This document shows positions 35,935 to 46,010 of a stretch of 64,000 bases of DNA, in pieces. The stretch spans positions 248,001-312,000 of the forward strand of contig MU008184.1 in assembly GCA_010909165.1 (NCBI GenBank), given 5' to 3'. Numbering within the stretch: position 1 is the first letter of the stretch; each line of letters starts with the position of its first letter. The translations under genes and the position numbers were made by a program. The notes below the pieces were generated by a model, which was not told where the DNA came from, did not search any database, and saw only the letters and a list, made by a program, of their open reading frames with translations. The stretch comes from Anthoceros angustus (lineage: Eukaryota; Streptophyta; Anthocerotopsida; Anthocerotales; Anthocerotaceae).

Positions 35935-37019
35935 TTTTGATGCGTGCACGCACAAGTTTGCGCACTGTCACGGTGAGTGCGCGAACTTATGCGCACACTT
36001 ACCTCAAGCTATCCGCTTTTTAACAAATACGAATTAACGGGATAAAGAACTGTGGACAAGGGACGTATGCTTTGGCCCCTCTTCTAGTCAGTTTGTAGGG
36101 GTTTCTATTTTTTTTGTGAGGATTTGTGTGTAAAATAAAGGATAAGCGTGGATAATAAGTCCTATCTAGCCGATGATGTCGGCGCGATGGCATCTCCGCT
36201 ATAAGCAAGGTCCGGAGGGGCTCCGGAGGACGTCCGCAGGTATGAAGAAAGGCAAGCTCTGGAGAAGCTCCATAGAAGGTCTAGAGGAGGTCCTGTGGAG
36301 ACGAGAAAAGCAAGTTCGAAGGAGTGGGTCGTGATTACGGAAGGTTGACACGTGGATGATGGCGAGGCGACCGACATGCAAGAGGCCAAGCGCCAGACGC
36401 GCCGCGATGGCGTGTGATAGTCACGACCCGAGGATAGGCACCCAAGAAGGCGAGGCCTGGCAGCAGACAAGATGTAGGGGGCGGCGATTGCGCGCAAAGC
36501 GACATCTTCCCATACACGCTGCACGCCCGCAGCGCATGACTAGGAAGAAGGAGACCCCCAGACTTGGTGTCTTGGCAGTTCTCTCAATCTCTCGCGCTTC
36601 CTCACCCGGCTCTCTGGCGATTGCCTTCCAATGCTTGAACGCTCCGTCTTCGAGGGCTCGGGCCTTCTCATCGCGCCTTTTCCCTTTGGGGTTAAGAACG
36701 ACATGAGTCGCGGCAGCGCAGAATCTACTCTGCGAGCGAGGCGACCAGCACAACGGCATAGCACCCAAGAAGGTAGCGGAGCCTCTGGAGCCTTGGATGC
36801 TAGTGGAGAAGAATACCACTACCAAACGCTACCTAGACTTCGGCATGTGGCTAGATGAAGCAGGCTAGCTTGTTCGGTAGTGGCACCTGGATGTGAGCTT
36901 GTTCGGATCCTGCATGCCTGGGGACATCACAACTTCCTTAAGGAGGGTGAGGAGGAACACGCGCTCCGCCAGGTACTATCTCACCTGATCGCAGGGAGAG
37001 AAGAGGAGGAGCATGGCAC
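35935..37019. other. Unassigned region upstream of an LTR-like sequence
   Basis: No recognised gene. On the plus strand a short reading (LHAWGHHNFLKEGEEEHALR, 36907-36966) runs up to the start of the LTR-like sequence at 37020. By position it could be the 3' end of a retrotransposon ORF, but it has no domain I recognise. Overlapping long frames at 36350-36850 on both strands look non-coding. Confidence 0.35.
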
Positions 37020-37520
37020 TGTCATGCCGTGTGATACTTATCTCTGCACTTGGGTTTAGTGTTTTATTAGCATTAATTAATGTAATTACTTATCTTTAAG
37101 TAAGTAATTAATGTTAATTAATCTAAGGTGCTTATGTTAATTAAGTATTGATTAGTGTTAATAATCTAATGTGCTTATGTTAATTAAGCCTTGATTAGTG
37201 TTAATTAAACATAGTTAGCAATAGCTAAGTGGATAAGCTCAAGTAATATGCTTTGGCATATTCCTTGCATATTATAGTGTATTCTTAGGATATTTCCCGA
37301 TGTCACGATGCCAATAGATATCTTAGGAATATCAGATACCCAGTATATAGACCCTTCCATTGGCGATAAGATCATGAGCGCCTTCCTCTACATGCAAAAG
37401 AATCGTGAGGAGGCCAAAGCTGACTCCGCAGGAGATGTGTGAGAATTTGTTGTTCGCGTGGGAAGAGTGTGTTTGTGCCACGATGTGCGAGCTACTCCCT
37501 CCTGTTACAAGCTATGATCT
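37020..37520 (+). mobile_element. LTR-like sequence (plus orientation)
   Basis: The sequence begins TGTCATGCCGTGTGATAC and includes AT-rich TTAATTAA blocks. It passes a TATA-like ATATAGACCC (37342-37354), where transcription would start, and ends near a GTGTTTGTGCCAC stretch. An inverted copy at 58.60-59.29 kb shares the same order of blocks, so this is a dispersed repeat with LTR character. A decayed gag lies downstream in the same orientation. Confidence 0.65.
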
Positions 37521-37539
37521 CGTGTGTGTAGCGTGCTAG

Positions 37540-38175
37540 ATAGGCGTGCTGGGCTTAGTGTGCTAGGCGATGCTAGGCGCTGGGCTTAGGCGTGCTGTGG
37601 CTAGCTAGGTGATGCTAAGCGATGCTAGGCGTGCGATGCTAGGCGTGCTAGCGTGCTAGGCCGCTCTTTAAGCAAGTAGGCAAGGGACTCTAGTGCTCCG
37701 GCGAGGCCAAGTCAAGGCCAAGGAGGCGAAGAAGCCCAAGTCAAGGCCAGGAGGCGAAGGCAGAGGCCAAGGAGAGGCGAAGCCCAAGTCAAGGCCAAGG
37801 AGGAGGCGAAGAAGCCCAAGTCAAGGCCGAGGAGGCGAAGCCCAAGTCCAAGGCCAAGGAGGAGGCGAAGCAGTCAAGGCCAAGGAGGCGAAGAAGCCCA
37901 AGTCAAGGCCAAGGAGGAGGCGAAGCCCAAGTCAAGGCCAAGGAGGCGAAGAAGCCCAAGTCCAAGGCCAAGGAGAGGAGGCCAAGTCAAGGCCAAGGAG
38001 GAGTCAAGGCCAGGAGGAAGCCCAAGTCCAAGGCCAAGGCCAGGAGGAGGAGGCGAAGAAGCCCAAGTCCAAGGCCAAGGAGGAGGCGAGCCCAAGTCAG
38101 GCCAAGGAGAGGCGAGAAGCCCAGTCAAGGCCAAGGAGAGGAGGCGAAGAAGCCCATAAGGAGAGGCGGCCATAG
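37540..38175. repeat. Low-complexity tandem repeats: GCGTGCTAGG and AAGGCCAAGGAGGCGAAG types
   Basis: 37540-37670 holds short CGTGCTAGGCGATGCTAGG repeats. 37690-38175 is a degenerate tandem array of a 30-40-bp unit built from CCAAGTCAAGGCCAAGGAGG and CGAAGAAGC. On the plus strand it encodes Lys/Ala/Glu/Pro/Ser-rich repeats (KAKEAKKPKSRP-like), similar to disordered basic tails. It lies between the LTR-like sequence and gag, and the long frames on both strands are products of the repeat. Confidence 0.8.
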
Positions 38176-38680
38176 GAGATGAGGCCTCCACTGGCCTTTT
38201 AAGGCCAACCAACCAAGGGAGAAACAAGAGTATTTTACTCTGGGCCCCGATTCCAAGGGATAAGGGAGAAGTGGATAGACATGGGTATGTCATCCATTTG
38301 ATTTCACTTTCTCGTCCAAAAGTCCTAGTTGTGCACCCCATCCAGTAATCGATCCACTCACGGTGCTTAACTATGGAGTTCTTATGCCTTGCTATCCAAC
38401 TCACCCACTTTTGATTGATAGCAGAGTATTTGTATGCAATTTAACATGCATAGATACTTAGAGGTTTCACTAATCACGATCTAAGATAGCGGGTGTGTTA
38501 ACCTTGATTAAGGGTTTGATCTAGCCACTAACCGCCTGAGTGCGACACACTCGATCCGGACGGAGCTACCAACCGAAGTCCATCGAGCGAATTCAAGTCC
38601 CGACCAAGAGAGAGAAGTGCTAACACCTCGATTTTGGTACCATAAGGACGGAGGAACCCAAACAATCAACAATCTTTGAA
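38176..38680. other. Leader-like spacer before the gag remnant
   Basis: No coding features were recognised. By position it is the leader of the retrotransposon whose gag follows. Confidence 0.35.
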
Positions 38681-40130
38681 GGATCTGTGGAGTGGCAACA
38701 CACAAGACACGTTAGTGCCGCCGGACAACCAAGCGATAATGAGGAGGACTTGTCTTTAGGAGTCGCCAAGATGGGAGGAGACAAGGATCGAATGGAGTTG
38801 TTCATGACGAGCGGGCACCTTGCCACCGGAGGACTTCATCGAGAAATGCAGTGCGGTGTGTGCGGAGATGGAATTGAAGACCGGATACACGAAGCGATAC
38901 GCTTCATCCAAATGCCTCAAGTACTTGGGGATGAAGCATTGGCGTGCTATCGCGAGCACAAGGCGAGGTTGTTGAGCACATCCGGAGGACCAAAGTGAGA
39001 GTAGCTCAAGTTCGGAACCAAGGGTACGGAGCAAGGCACCGAGTGGGCACGATCCCATCAAGAGATGTTTGACATCTTCTAGTTTCCTCGCAAGCACGGA
39101 TGAGAAGATCTCCGGTGACACACTTCAAGATGAAGTCGCAAGACTCAAGATGGGAGAGACAAGGATCGAATGGAGTTGTTCACGGGGCGGCGGGCACCTT
39201 GCCTGGAGGACTTCATCGAAATGCAGTGCGGTGTGTGCGGAGATGGAATTGAAGCCGGATACGAGCGATCGGCTTCAAATCAAGTACTTGGGGATGAAGC
39301 ATTGGCGTGCTATCGAGCACGAGCACAAAGGTTTGGCGGCACACGGAGGACGGTGAGTAGGCAGTTCAAGCTCGAAGGAACCGGTCTGACGGAGGCGGTG
39401 TGGCAGTGGGCACGATCCCATCGAAGAGATGTTTGACATCTTCGGTGGAGTTTCTGCAAAGCGGATGAGAAGATCTCGGTGACACACTTCAAGATGAAGT
39501 CGGGCAAGGCTACGAAGATGGCTTACCACGCCATATGACCGCGCTGCATGAAGGGCAATGAAGGTGCAACAAGTGCAAGACGAAGGGCAACACTACACCT
39601 CAAGGAAGTGTACGAGATGGTCGACAAGATAGGGCTCACGACACTTTCTCTCGTGGCTGTGCAAGTGATTACTCCAAAGACAAGTAGGAGTGGTGGATTA
39701 CACCGACGCGGAGGTCGAGTGGAGGAGCTCGGCGAGACAAGCCACCCAGCCCCAAGTGACGAGCCCCGCGTGAGGTGCCGAGGGGACCATTCCCCGCGAG
39801 TAAGCATGCATTCGGAGGAGTCAAGGGTGAGGAGCCATGCCCTAGGTGTGGGAGGTACGGCACAATGAAGCGGCATGTTGGGAGAAGCATCCGAATTGCG
39901 GCCTACGGTTATCGAAAGAACCCCGCCAATGCATCCGCCCAACCTCATCCACAAAATCAAGAGCAAAGGCGCCGTGGAGGAGGCACCAAGTCCGTGGACA
40001 AAAGAAACGGAAGCATCAAAGAAGACGATGGATGCACGTGGCACGCCTTGCAAAGCCGGAGAAGTTGGTGCGGAAGGCGTAAGATCAAGGAGAGCGCAGC
40101 TCATCATCGAGGACTAAGAAGATGAGCACA
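38680..40130 (+). mobile_element. Decayed retrotransposon gag with CCHC zinc knuckle (duplicated start)
   Basis: The plus strand holds pieces of a Retrotrans_gag domain broken by many small indels. Two related copies of one segment (38755-39000 and 39145-39440) read FIEMQCGVCGDGIE and then YLGDEALACYREHK-like sequence. TLQDEVGQGYEDGLP follows in the second copy. At 39836-39900 a knuckle reads CPRCGRYG...ACWEKHP in mixed frames, with cysteine/histidine spacing 2-4-4 before decay. The last readable stretch (39900-40120) is basic and Gln/Asn-rich. It is flanked upstream by the LTR-like sequence and downstream by inverted repeat DNA. Confidence 0.75.
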
Positions 40131-40430
40131 AGCTTGATACATGGCGACCGTGACATCCAAGGGCAGGAAGAAACCTCCGCTACGAGAGAAGATAGCTCGA
40201 GGAAGAAGAGGATGTCTTGACACCGCAGGAAGACACGGAAGGAAGCTTGGGGATCCTCTTCCGAACCTATGCCAAGATGCCAAAGTCGCTTTGAGCCATT
40301 GCCAATGTGGAGCAACTATGGGAGCAACATCAAAGTCCAGTGGGCGATGTGGAGAAACCCATGCATGCAGATCAGACGATGATGGCACAAAAGCTCGAGA
40401 TGCCATGTTTTAGCCTACAAGACATGAGGT
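40131..40430 (+). other. Coding-like tail after gag, not assigned
   Basis: A 90-codon frame (40141-40413) continues the orientation and composition of the gag remnant (basic, Gly/Arg/Lys-rich) but has no recognisable domain. A protease would be expected here, and I see no aspartic-protease motif. Confidence 0.3.
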
Positions 40431-40479
40431 TGAGCGTGAAGGAAGTCGGGGTTTGACTCATGGATGTTGACAACCCTTG

Positions 40480-41020
40480 AAGACGGCAAGTTACCAAAAC
40501 ATGATAATTTTTGAAGGGTGAATAATCAAGGAGGGTTTTCTCACAAACAATCTCGAAGGGGTTTTGATGGGCTAAATCGGCGTTTGAAGGCATTGCGAAG
40601 AGCCCAAAAAAGGTGTCACCCATGAAAGTTCTACTTTCCATCCAACAATGTTTGTGTCAATGGTGGTCGCAAACTCAACCTAGTCACGCAGCAGGGAATC
40701 TTGAGGAAGGCCAAAGCTCGCCTGGAAGGACATTGTAAACTCGCTTTGGGAGGAAAATGTGGTTTTGTTATGACACCACAAAATACAGGGTATTTCCTAA
40801 CATAGTAACATCAACGGACTTACAACATTAACTCGGGACCGGAAAACGGTAGTTTCTGGTCACTCATCAGAGTTCAACCTCTGCCATCACTTGGTCCAAA
40901 TTTTCTCCGCATTGTCATCACTAGCCTTTTAGCGGCACTTTGACTCGCAGTTGTATGAAGGTTACGCCTTCTCGCAGAGCTTATCCCTTATCGCTTTTGT
41001 CCACCGCATTGACAGTGGAG
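40480..41020 (-). pseudogene. Inverted second copy of the unrecognised element at 9.1-9.66 kb
   Basis: The minus strand matches plus-strand 9105-9660 over its length, including the blocks AAGGGATAAGCTCTGCGAG, GGAAATACCCTGT, CCACATTTTCCTCCCAAA, GGATGGAAAGTAG and ATTATTCACCC. Neither copy has an intact frame through the shared part. As at 8-9 kb, a GC-rich GGCCGGCGCC array lies directly upstream in the element's own orientation (41.15-41.97 kb). Confidence 0.85.
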
Positions 41021-41149
41021 AGTACTTACACTCGACCGACCGGATCTTGGCTCGATTTTACTAAATGACGGCTTCTAGAGTTAGCCTTCATTCCAGGTTG
41101 TTTAAGAGTTAGCTGCTGAATTTTTGATGGAAGTGCCACGTGTGGGTGC

Positions 41150-41985
41150 GTGGAAGGGAGGCCATAATGGGCGCGGAGGGAGGCGCCCGGCCGGCGGCGC
41201 CCTCTCTATCCGCGCACCACTGTCGGGCATATGGTTGGTGGTGCGGGGAGGCGGCGGCCGGCCGGCGCCTCCCTCCGCCGCACCACCAGCCGTAGGCCCA
41301 ACACGAGTGGCGGTGGAGGGAGGCGGCCGGCGGCGCCTCCCCTAGCACCACCGTCGGGGTTTACTGCAGTGGCAGCTGGAGGATGGCGCCCGGCGGCGCC
41401 CTCCCTCCAGCACCACCCGTAGGTGGGCCTCGCAGGTGCTTGAGATAGGGCGCTGCCGGCGGCACCCTCCTCACACGCCACCGTCGGTGGGTCTACGGGT
41501 GGTGTTTGAGGCGGCGGGCGCCGGCCGGCGCCTCCCCTAGGCGCGCACCATTTGCCCACCCTACGGGTGGTTCACGCGTGGGGAGGCGCGCAGCGGCCCG
41601 GCTGCGCCCTCCTCCACGCCACCGTCGGTGGGTCTGGTGGTGTTTGAGGCGGCGGCCGGCCGGCGGCGCCCTCTCTAGCGCGCACCATCTGTTGCCCACC
41701 CTACGGGTGGTTCACGCGTGGGGAGGCGGCGGCCGGCGGCCGGCGCCCTCCCTCCGCGCCACTCGTCGGTGGGCCTACGGGTGGCGGGGCGGGCGCCGGC
41801 GCCCTCCCTTCTTTCCACCGTCGGTGCAGTGGTGGGCTAGGGAGGCGGCCGGCGGTAGCGCCTCAGCATGCTGCTCATGGGCGTCGGCCGGCGCCTCCTA
41901 ACTCCACCACGCCCATGGGCGGCCGGCCGGCGTCCTCCCCTAGCACACCAACATGGGCGCCGGCCGGCCGTCCTCCCCTAGCACA
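41150..41985. repeat. GC-rich palindromic array (largest copy)
   Basis: About 0.83 kb of GGCCGGCGCC and GGCGCCGGCC palindromes alternate with CACCGTCGGTGGG, ACGGGTGGT and GAGGCGGC spacers, forming degenerate units of about 60-75 bp. A larger unit is duplicated: a 'ccctacgggtggttcacgcg' stretch recurs at about 41559 and 41698. The array ends with CGTCCTCCCCTAGCACAC at 41930-41990, where it passes directly into the methyltransferase-coding segment. Long ORFs on both strands are compositional. Confidence 0.9.
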
Positions 41986-43173
41986 CCTGCCTGCAAAAGG
42001 ATGAGCGGATTGCCCGCATCCCTTTGCAACATGGCAAGGATCATGAGAACCTCATTGCCAGCGTCTACCCGGTGTTTGGCGCCGTGGTGAAGGACATGCC
42101 ATACGTGCTTGAACCTCTTGGCGTCAATACAGCTAGAGGAGGAGGAAGACAAGCTAGGGTTGCAACCACCCTCGGAGGAGGTTCTTCAAGTCGGTCTGAA
42201 ATGGTGACTGCAGAAGGAGCCGTGCAAAAGCGGTGGAGGATGGTGCAAGAGGTGTCCTATGAGCCGAGAACCGCCCGAAGCCTTGCCTAGGGTTGAGCCT
42301 GTTTGTGACCTAAACACCCGGTCATCACATGGTGACCCTCGGAGGAGGTTCTTCAAGTCACGGTCGGAGTGGTGGCTGACAATGAGCCGTGCAAAAGCTG
42401 TGGAGGATGGTGCAAGAGGTGTCCTATGAGGGAGGCTGCGTAAGTTCTTGCCTAGGGTTGAGCTGTTTGTGACCTAAACACCCGGTCATCACATGGCGAC
42501 CTCGGGAAGGCGGCATAGTGCTCGTGGAACTCTTTGGAGGCAAAGAGACGCCAGCAAGTAGTGTGCATCAAGTGCGAAGATCGTGCATTGTGATCAGATC
42601 CAAAAGCAAGGATTGTGCCGGTTGCGTAAGGGACTTGATGGGGAGTACCTAACCTCCCACGGGAGTTAGTGAAGGGTTACAGCGCCGATGGATGTTCGCA
42701 TGATAGGGTTGTCCCATTTGAGTTGTCTTGGGCAAATCATGGACCTTGTCATCGCAGTTGGGAGTCAAGGACTATCCTCTCGCAGTAAGGGTCAAGGTCG
42801 AAGGATCCACGACAAAGATTGTTATGACTCGAAGCGAGGATCTTGCGCTTGATCCGTAAAGGGCAAGAAAGGCCTTGTGGATACATGTTGGAGAATGTGC
42901 CGGCATGCATGAGCGTGAAGAAGCAAGTCCGGGAGGACTTTGCCACGATCCGAGTGTTAATGTGAGCTTCTATTGGATGCACTCAATTTGGTTCGAGGGC
43001 TCATAGGTTGAGGTCCATGTGGACTAACCTTGCTCCCTTGGAACATTTGAAGTGTGCGAGGTCGTTCACCAAGCGACCTAATCATGTTGTCAAGGATGTG
43101 CTAGCATCGGAAGGCATGCCCAACAAGTCATCAAGATCGACAAGCCGTGCCAGACTTCGTGAACACTCGGACA
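41986..43173 (+). pseudogene. DNMT3-like methyltransferase remnant, copy A
   Basis: The plus strand reads DERIARIPLQHGKDHENLI and VYPVFGAVVKDMPYVLEPLG, then a partly duplicated linker (EVLQVG... twice, near 42170 and 42340). The methyltransferase fold follows in shifting frames. The motif I region is at 42505-42560, cut after VELFGG. The motif IV region near 42745-42785 has lost the catalytic segment by a 3-base deletion that turns GWECQG into VGSQG. The ENV-equivalent lies near 42890, and RSMWTNLAPLEHLK is at 43010-43050. Many small indels break the frame. It ends at 'acaccccatgg', where the GC-rich array begins. Confidence 0.8.
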
Positions 43174-43258
43174 CCCCATGGGCGGCCGGCCGGCGGCCAG
43201 CTTTCCCCTTGCATGGGCGCCCGGCCGGCCGGCGTCCTCCCCTAGCACACCTGCCCAA
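43174..43258. repeat. Short GC-rich array between methyltransferase copies A and B
   Basis: Eighty-five bases of CGGCCGGCCGGCGG and CCGGCCGGCGTCCTCCCC, identical to the end of the array at 44.88-44.97 kb. The junction with copy A falls in a CCCCATGG sequence shared by both partners. Confidence 0.85.
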
Positions 43259-44333
43259 AGCCCAGTGAGCGGATTGCCCGCATCCCTTTGCGGTACATAG
43301 CAGGATCATGAGAACCTCATTGCCAGCAGCGTCTACCCGGTGTTTGGCGCCGTGGTGAAGGACACGCCATCGTGCTTGAACCTCTTGGCGTGTGTCTAAC
43401 AACAGCAAGGCGAGGAGGAGGAGGAAGACAAGCTAGGGTTGCAACCACCCTCGGAGGTTCTTCAAGTCGGTCGGGGGTGGCTGACAATGAGCCGTGCAAA
43501 AGGCATGGAGGATGGTGCAAGAGGTGTCCTATGGGAGGCTGCATAAGTTCTTGCCTAGGGTTGAGCTGTTTGTGACCTAAACACCCGGTCATCACATGGC
43601 GACCTCGGGAAGGCGGCATAGTGCTCGTGGAACTCTTTGGAGGCATCGATCCGGCTTGGGCAGTGCTAAAGTGTGGCATCAAAGTGCGAAGATTTGTGAC
43701 CCGGATCCAAGGATTGTGCGAGCGTAAGAGACTTGATGGGGAGTACCTAACCTCGGCGTGGGAGTCGGTGAAGGGTTACGAGCGCTGCGATGGATGTTCG
43801 CATGATAGGGTTGTCCCATTTGAGTTGTCTTGGGCAGCGGTGGACCTTGTCATCGCGGGTTGGGAGTGTCAAGGACTATCCTCTGCGAGGCAAGGGTCAA
43901 GGTCGAAGGATCCTGAGCGGCATTGTTCTATGACTGATGAGGATCTTGCGCTTGATCGAGAAAGGGCAAGAAAGGCCTTGTGGATACATGTTGGAGAATG
44001 TGCCGGCATGCATGGCGTGAAGAAGCAAGTCGGAGGACTTTGCCACGATCCGAGTGTTGGGTCGGGAGCTTCTATTGGATGCACTCAATTTGGTTCGAGG
44101 GCTCATAGGTTGAGGTCCATGTGGACTAACCTTGCTCCCTTGGAACATTTGAAGTGTCTTGGTCGTTCACCAAGCGACCTAATCATGTTGTCAAGGATGT
44201 GCTAGCATCGGCATGCCCAACAAGTCATCAAGGCGACAAGCGCACTTCCTGTGAACACGCTGGACACCCCATGGCGGCGGCAGCCAACCTTTGTGTCCAA
44301 GTCCAAGTCTTACGCCTTGGAACCATGCCCTGG
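43259..44333 (+). pseudogene. DNMT3-like methyltransferase remnant, copy B (best motif I and IV)
   Basis: The longest readable methyltransferase stretch in a single frame is at 43621-44205. Motif I reads VLVELFGGIDPAWAVLKCGI (FxGxG-type SAM loop). After a shortened middle, motif IV reads DLVIAGWECQGLSSA, with the catalytic cysteine preceded by Glu where most enzymes have Pro. Next come DEDLALDRERARKALWIHV, the motif VI-equivalent region, and AHRLRSMWTNLAPLEHLK, which corresponds to the DNMT3 segment ending in an R-Y-F-W-G-N-L-type motif. Frame breaks occur after 44205. The copy stops at CATTGGTGGTGC, where a GC-rich array replaces the rest of the domain. Confidence 0.85.
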
Positions 44334-44968
44334 CATTGGTGGTGCGGGGAGGCGGCGGCCGGCGGCGCCCTCCCTCCAGCACCACCAACCCGTCATCCCA
44401 AGGCAGTGAGTGTGGAGGGAGGCGGCCGGCGCCTCCCGCGCACCACCGTCGGGGTTTACGCAGGTGGTGGCAGCGGAGGATGGCGCCCGGTGGTGGCGCC
44501 CGCCTCGCGCACCACCCGTAGGTGGGCCTCGGTAGGAGTGCTTGTGAGATAGGCCCCGGCCGGCGCCCTCCTCCACGCCACCGTCGGTGGGTCTACGGGT
44601 GGTGTTTGAGGCGGCCGGCCGGCGCCCTCTCTAGCGCGCACCATTTGCCCACCCTACGGGTGGTTCACGCGTGGGGAGGCGCGAGCGGCCCGGCTGCGCC
44701 CTCCTCCCTCCGCCCGCCGTCGGTGGGCCTACTGGATGCTTGTGGAGGGCGGGCGCCGGCCGGCCGGCGCCCTCCTTAGCTTTCCCACCAGTCAGAGGCA
44801 CGAGTGGAGCTGGGGAGGCGGCCGGCGGGCGCCCTCCCGGCATGTCTCCTGCTCATGGGCGTCGGCCGGCGGCGCCTCCTAACTCCACCACGCCCATGGG
44901 CGGCCGGCCGGCGGCCAGCTTTCCCCTTGCATGGGCGCCCGGCCGGCCGGCGTCCTCCCCTAGCACAC
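44334..44968. repeat. GC-rich palindromic array between copies B and C
   Basis: About 0.63 kb in the same family as 41.15-41.98 kb and in the same order of sub-blocks (a 'ggggtttac' block, then CACCCGTAGGTGGGCCTCG, then CTACGGGTGGTTCACGCG). It looks like a shortened version of that array. Its last ~80 bp equal the 43174-43258 array. Confidence 0.88.
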
Positions 44969-46010
44969 CTGCCCAAAGCCCAGTGAGCGGATTGCCCGCA
45001 TCCCTTTGCGGTACATAGCAGGATCATGAGAACCTCATTGCCAGCAGCGTCTACCCGGTGTTTGGCGCCGTGGTGAAGGACACGCCATCGTGCTTGAACC
45101 TCTTGGCGTGTGTCTAACAACAGCAAGGCGAGGAGGAGGAGGAAGACAAGCTAGGGTTGCAACCACCCTCGGAGGTTCTTCAAGTCGGTCGGGGGTGGCT
45201 GACAATGAGCCGTGCAAAAGGCATGGAGGATGGTGCAAGAGGTGTCCTATGGGAGGCTGCATAAGTTCTTGCCTAGGGTTGAGCTGTTTGTGACCTAAAC
45301 ACCCGGTCATCACATGGCGACCTCGGGAAGGCGGCATAGTGCTCGTGGAACTCTTTGGAGGCAAAGAGACGCCAGCAAGTAGTGTGCATCAAGTGCGAAG
45401 ATCGTGCATTGTGATCAGATCCAAAAGCAAGGATTGTGCCGGTTGCGTAAGGGACTTGATGGGGAGTACCTAACCTCCCACGGGAGTTAGTGAAGGGTTA
45501 CAGCGCCGATGGATGTTCGCATCGATAGGGTTGTCCCATTTGAGTTGTCTTGGGCAAATCATGGACCTTGTCATCGCAGTTGGGAGTCAAGGACTATCCT
45601 CTCGCAGTAAGGGTCAAGGTCAAGGATCCACGAACAAAGATTGTTTATGACTCGAAGCGAGGATCTTGCGCTTGATCCGTAAAGGGCAAGAAAGGCCTTG
45701 TGGATACATGATAGAGAATGTGCCGGCATGCATGAGCGTGAAGAAGCAAGTCCGGGAGGACTTTGCCACGATCCGAGTGTTAATGTGAGCTTCTATTGGA
45801 TGCACTCAATTTGGTTCGAGGGCTCATAGGTTGAGGTCCATGTGGACTAACCTTGCTCCCTTGGAACATTTGAAGTGTGCGAGGTCGTTCACCAAGCGAC
45901 CTAATCATGTTGTCAAGGATGTGCTAGCATCGGAAGGCATGCCCAACAAGTCATCAAGATCGACAAGCCGTGCCAGACTTCGTGAACACTCGGACACCCC
46001 ATGGCGGCCA
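44969..46010 (+). pseudogene. DNMT3-like methyltransferase remnant, copy C (mosaic)
   Basis: The first ~390 bp (to about 45360) are identical by eye to the start of copy B (43259-43645). From 'ggcaaagagacgccagcaag' onward the copy is nearly identical to copy A (42540-43173), including the loss of the catalytic cysteine segment. The switch point lies in the motif I region right after VELFGG. The copy ends at 'acaccccatggcgg' followed by a 30-bp relic of the GC-rich array. Confidence 0.85.

Noticed and set aside
37693-38175. 160-codon Lys/Glu/Arg/Pro repeat frame as an independent gene
   Set aside because: The opposite strand is open too, copies are ragged with frame-shifting indels, and it sits between an LTR-like sequence and gag. 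It is described as a repeat.
41109-41901. Long ORFs on both strands in the GC-rich block
   Set aside because: The sequence is GC-rich palindromic array DNA. Open frames occur in several frames at once and encode only Gly/Pro/Arg/Ala-biased peptides.
43621-44205. Functional host methyltransferase gene
   Set aside because: The longest frame lacks the C-terminal part and the middle of the domain, four further broken copies lie alongside, and copies D and E continue into a retrotransposon linker. It is element debris.
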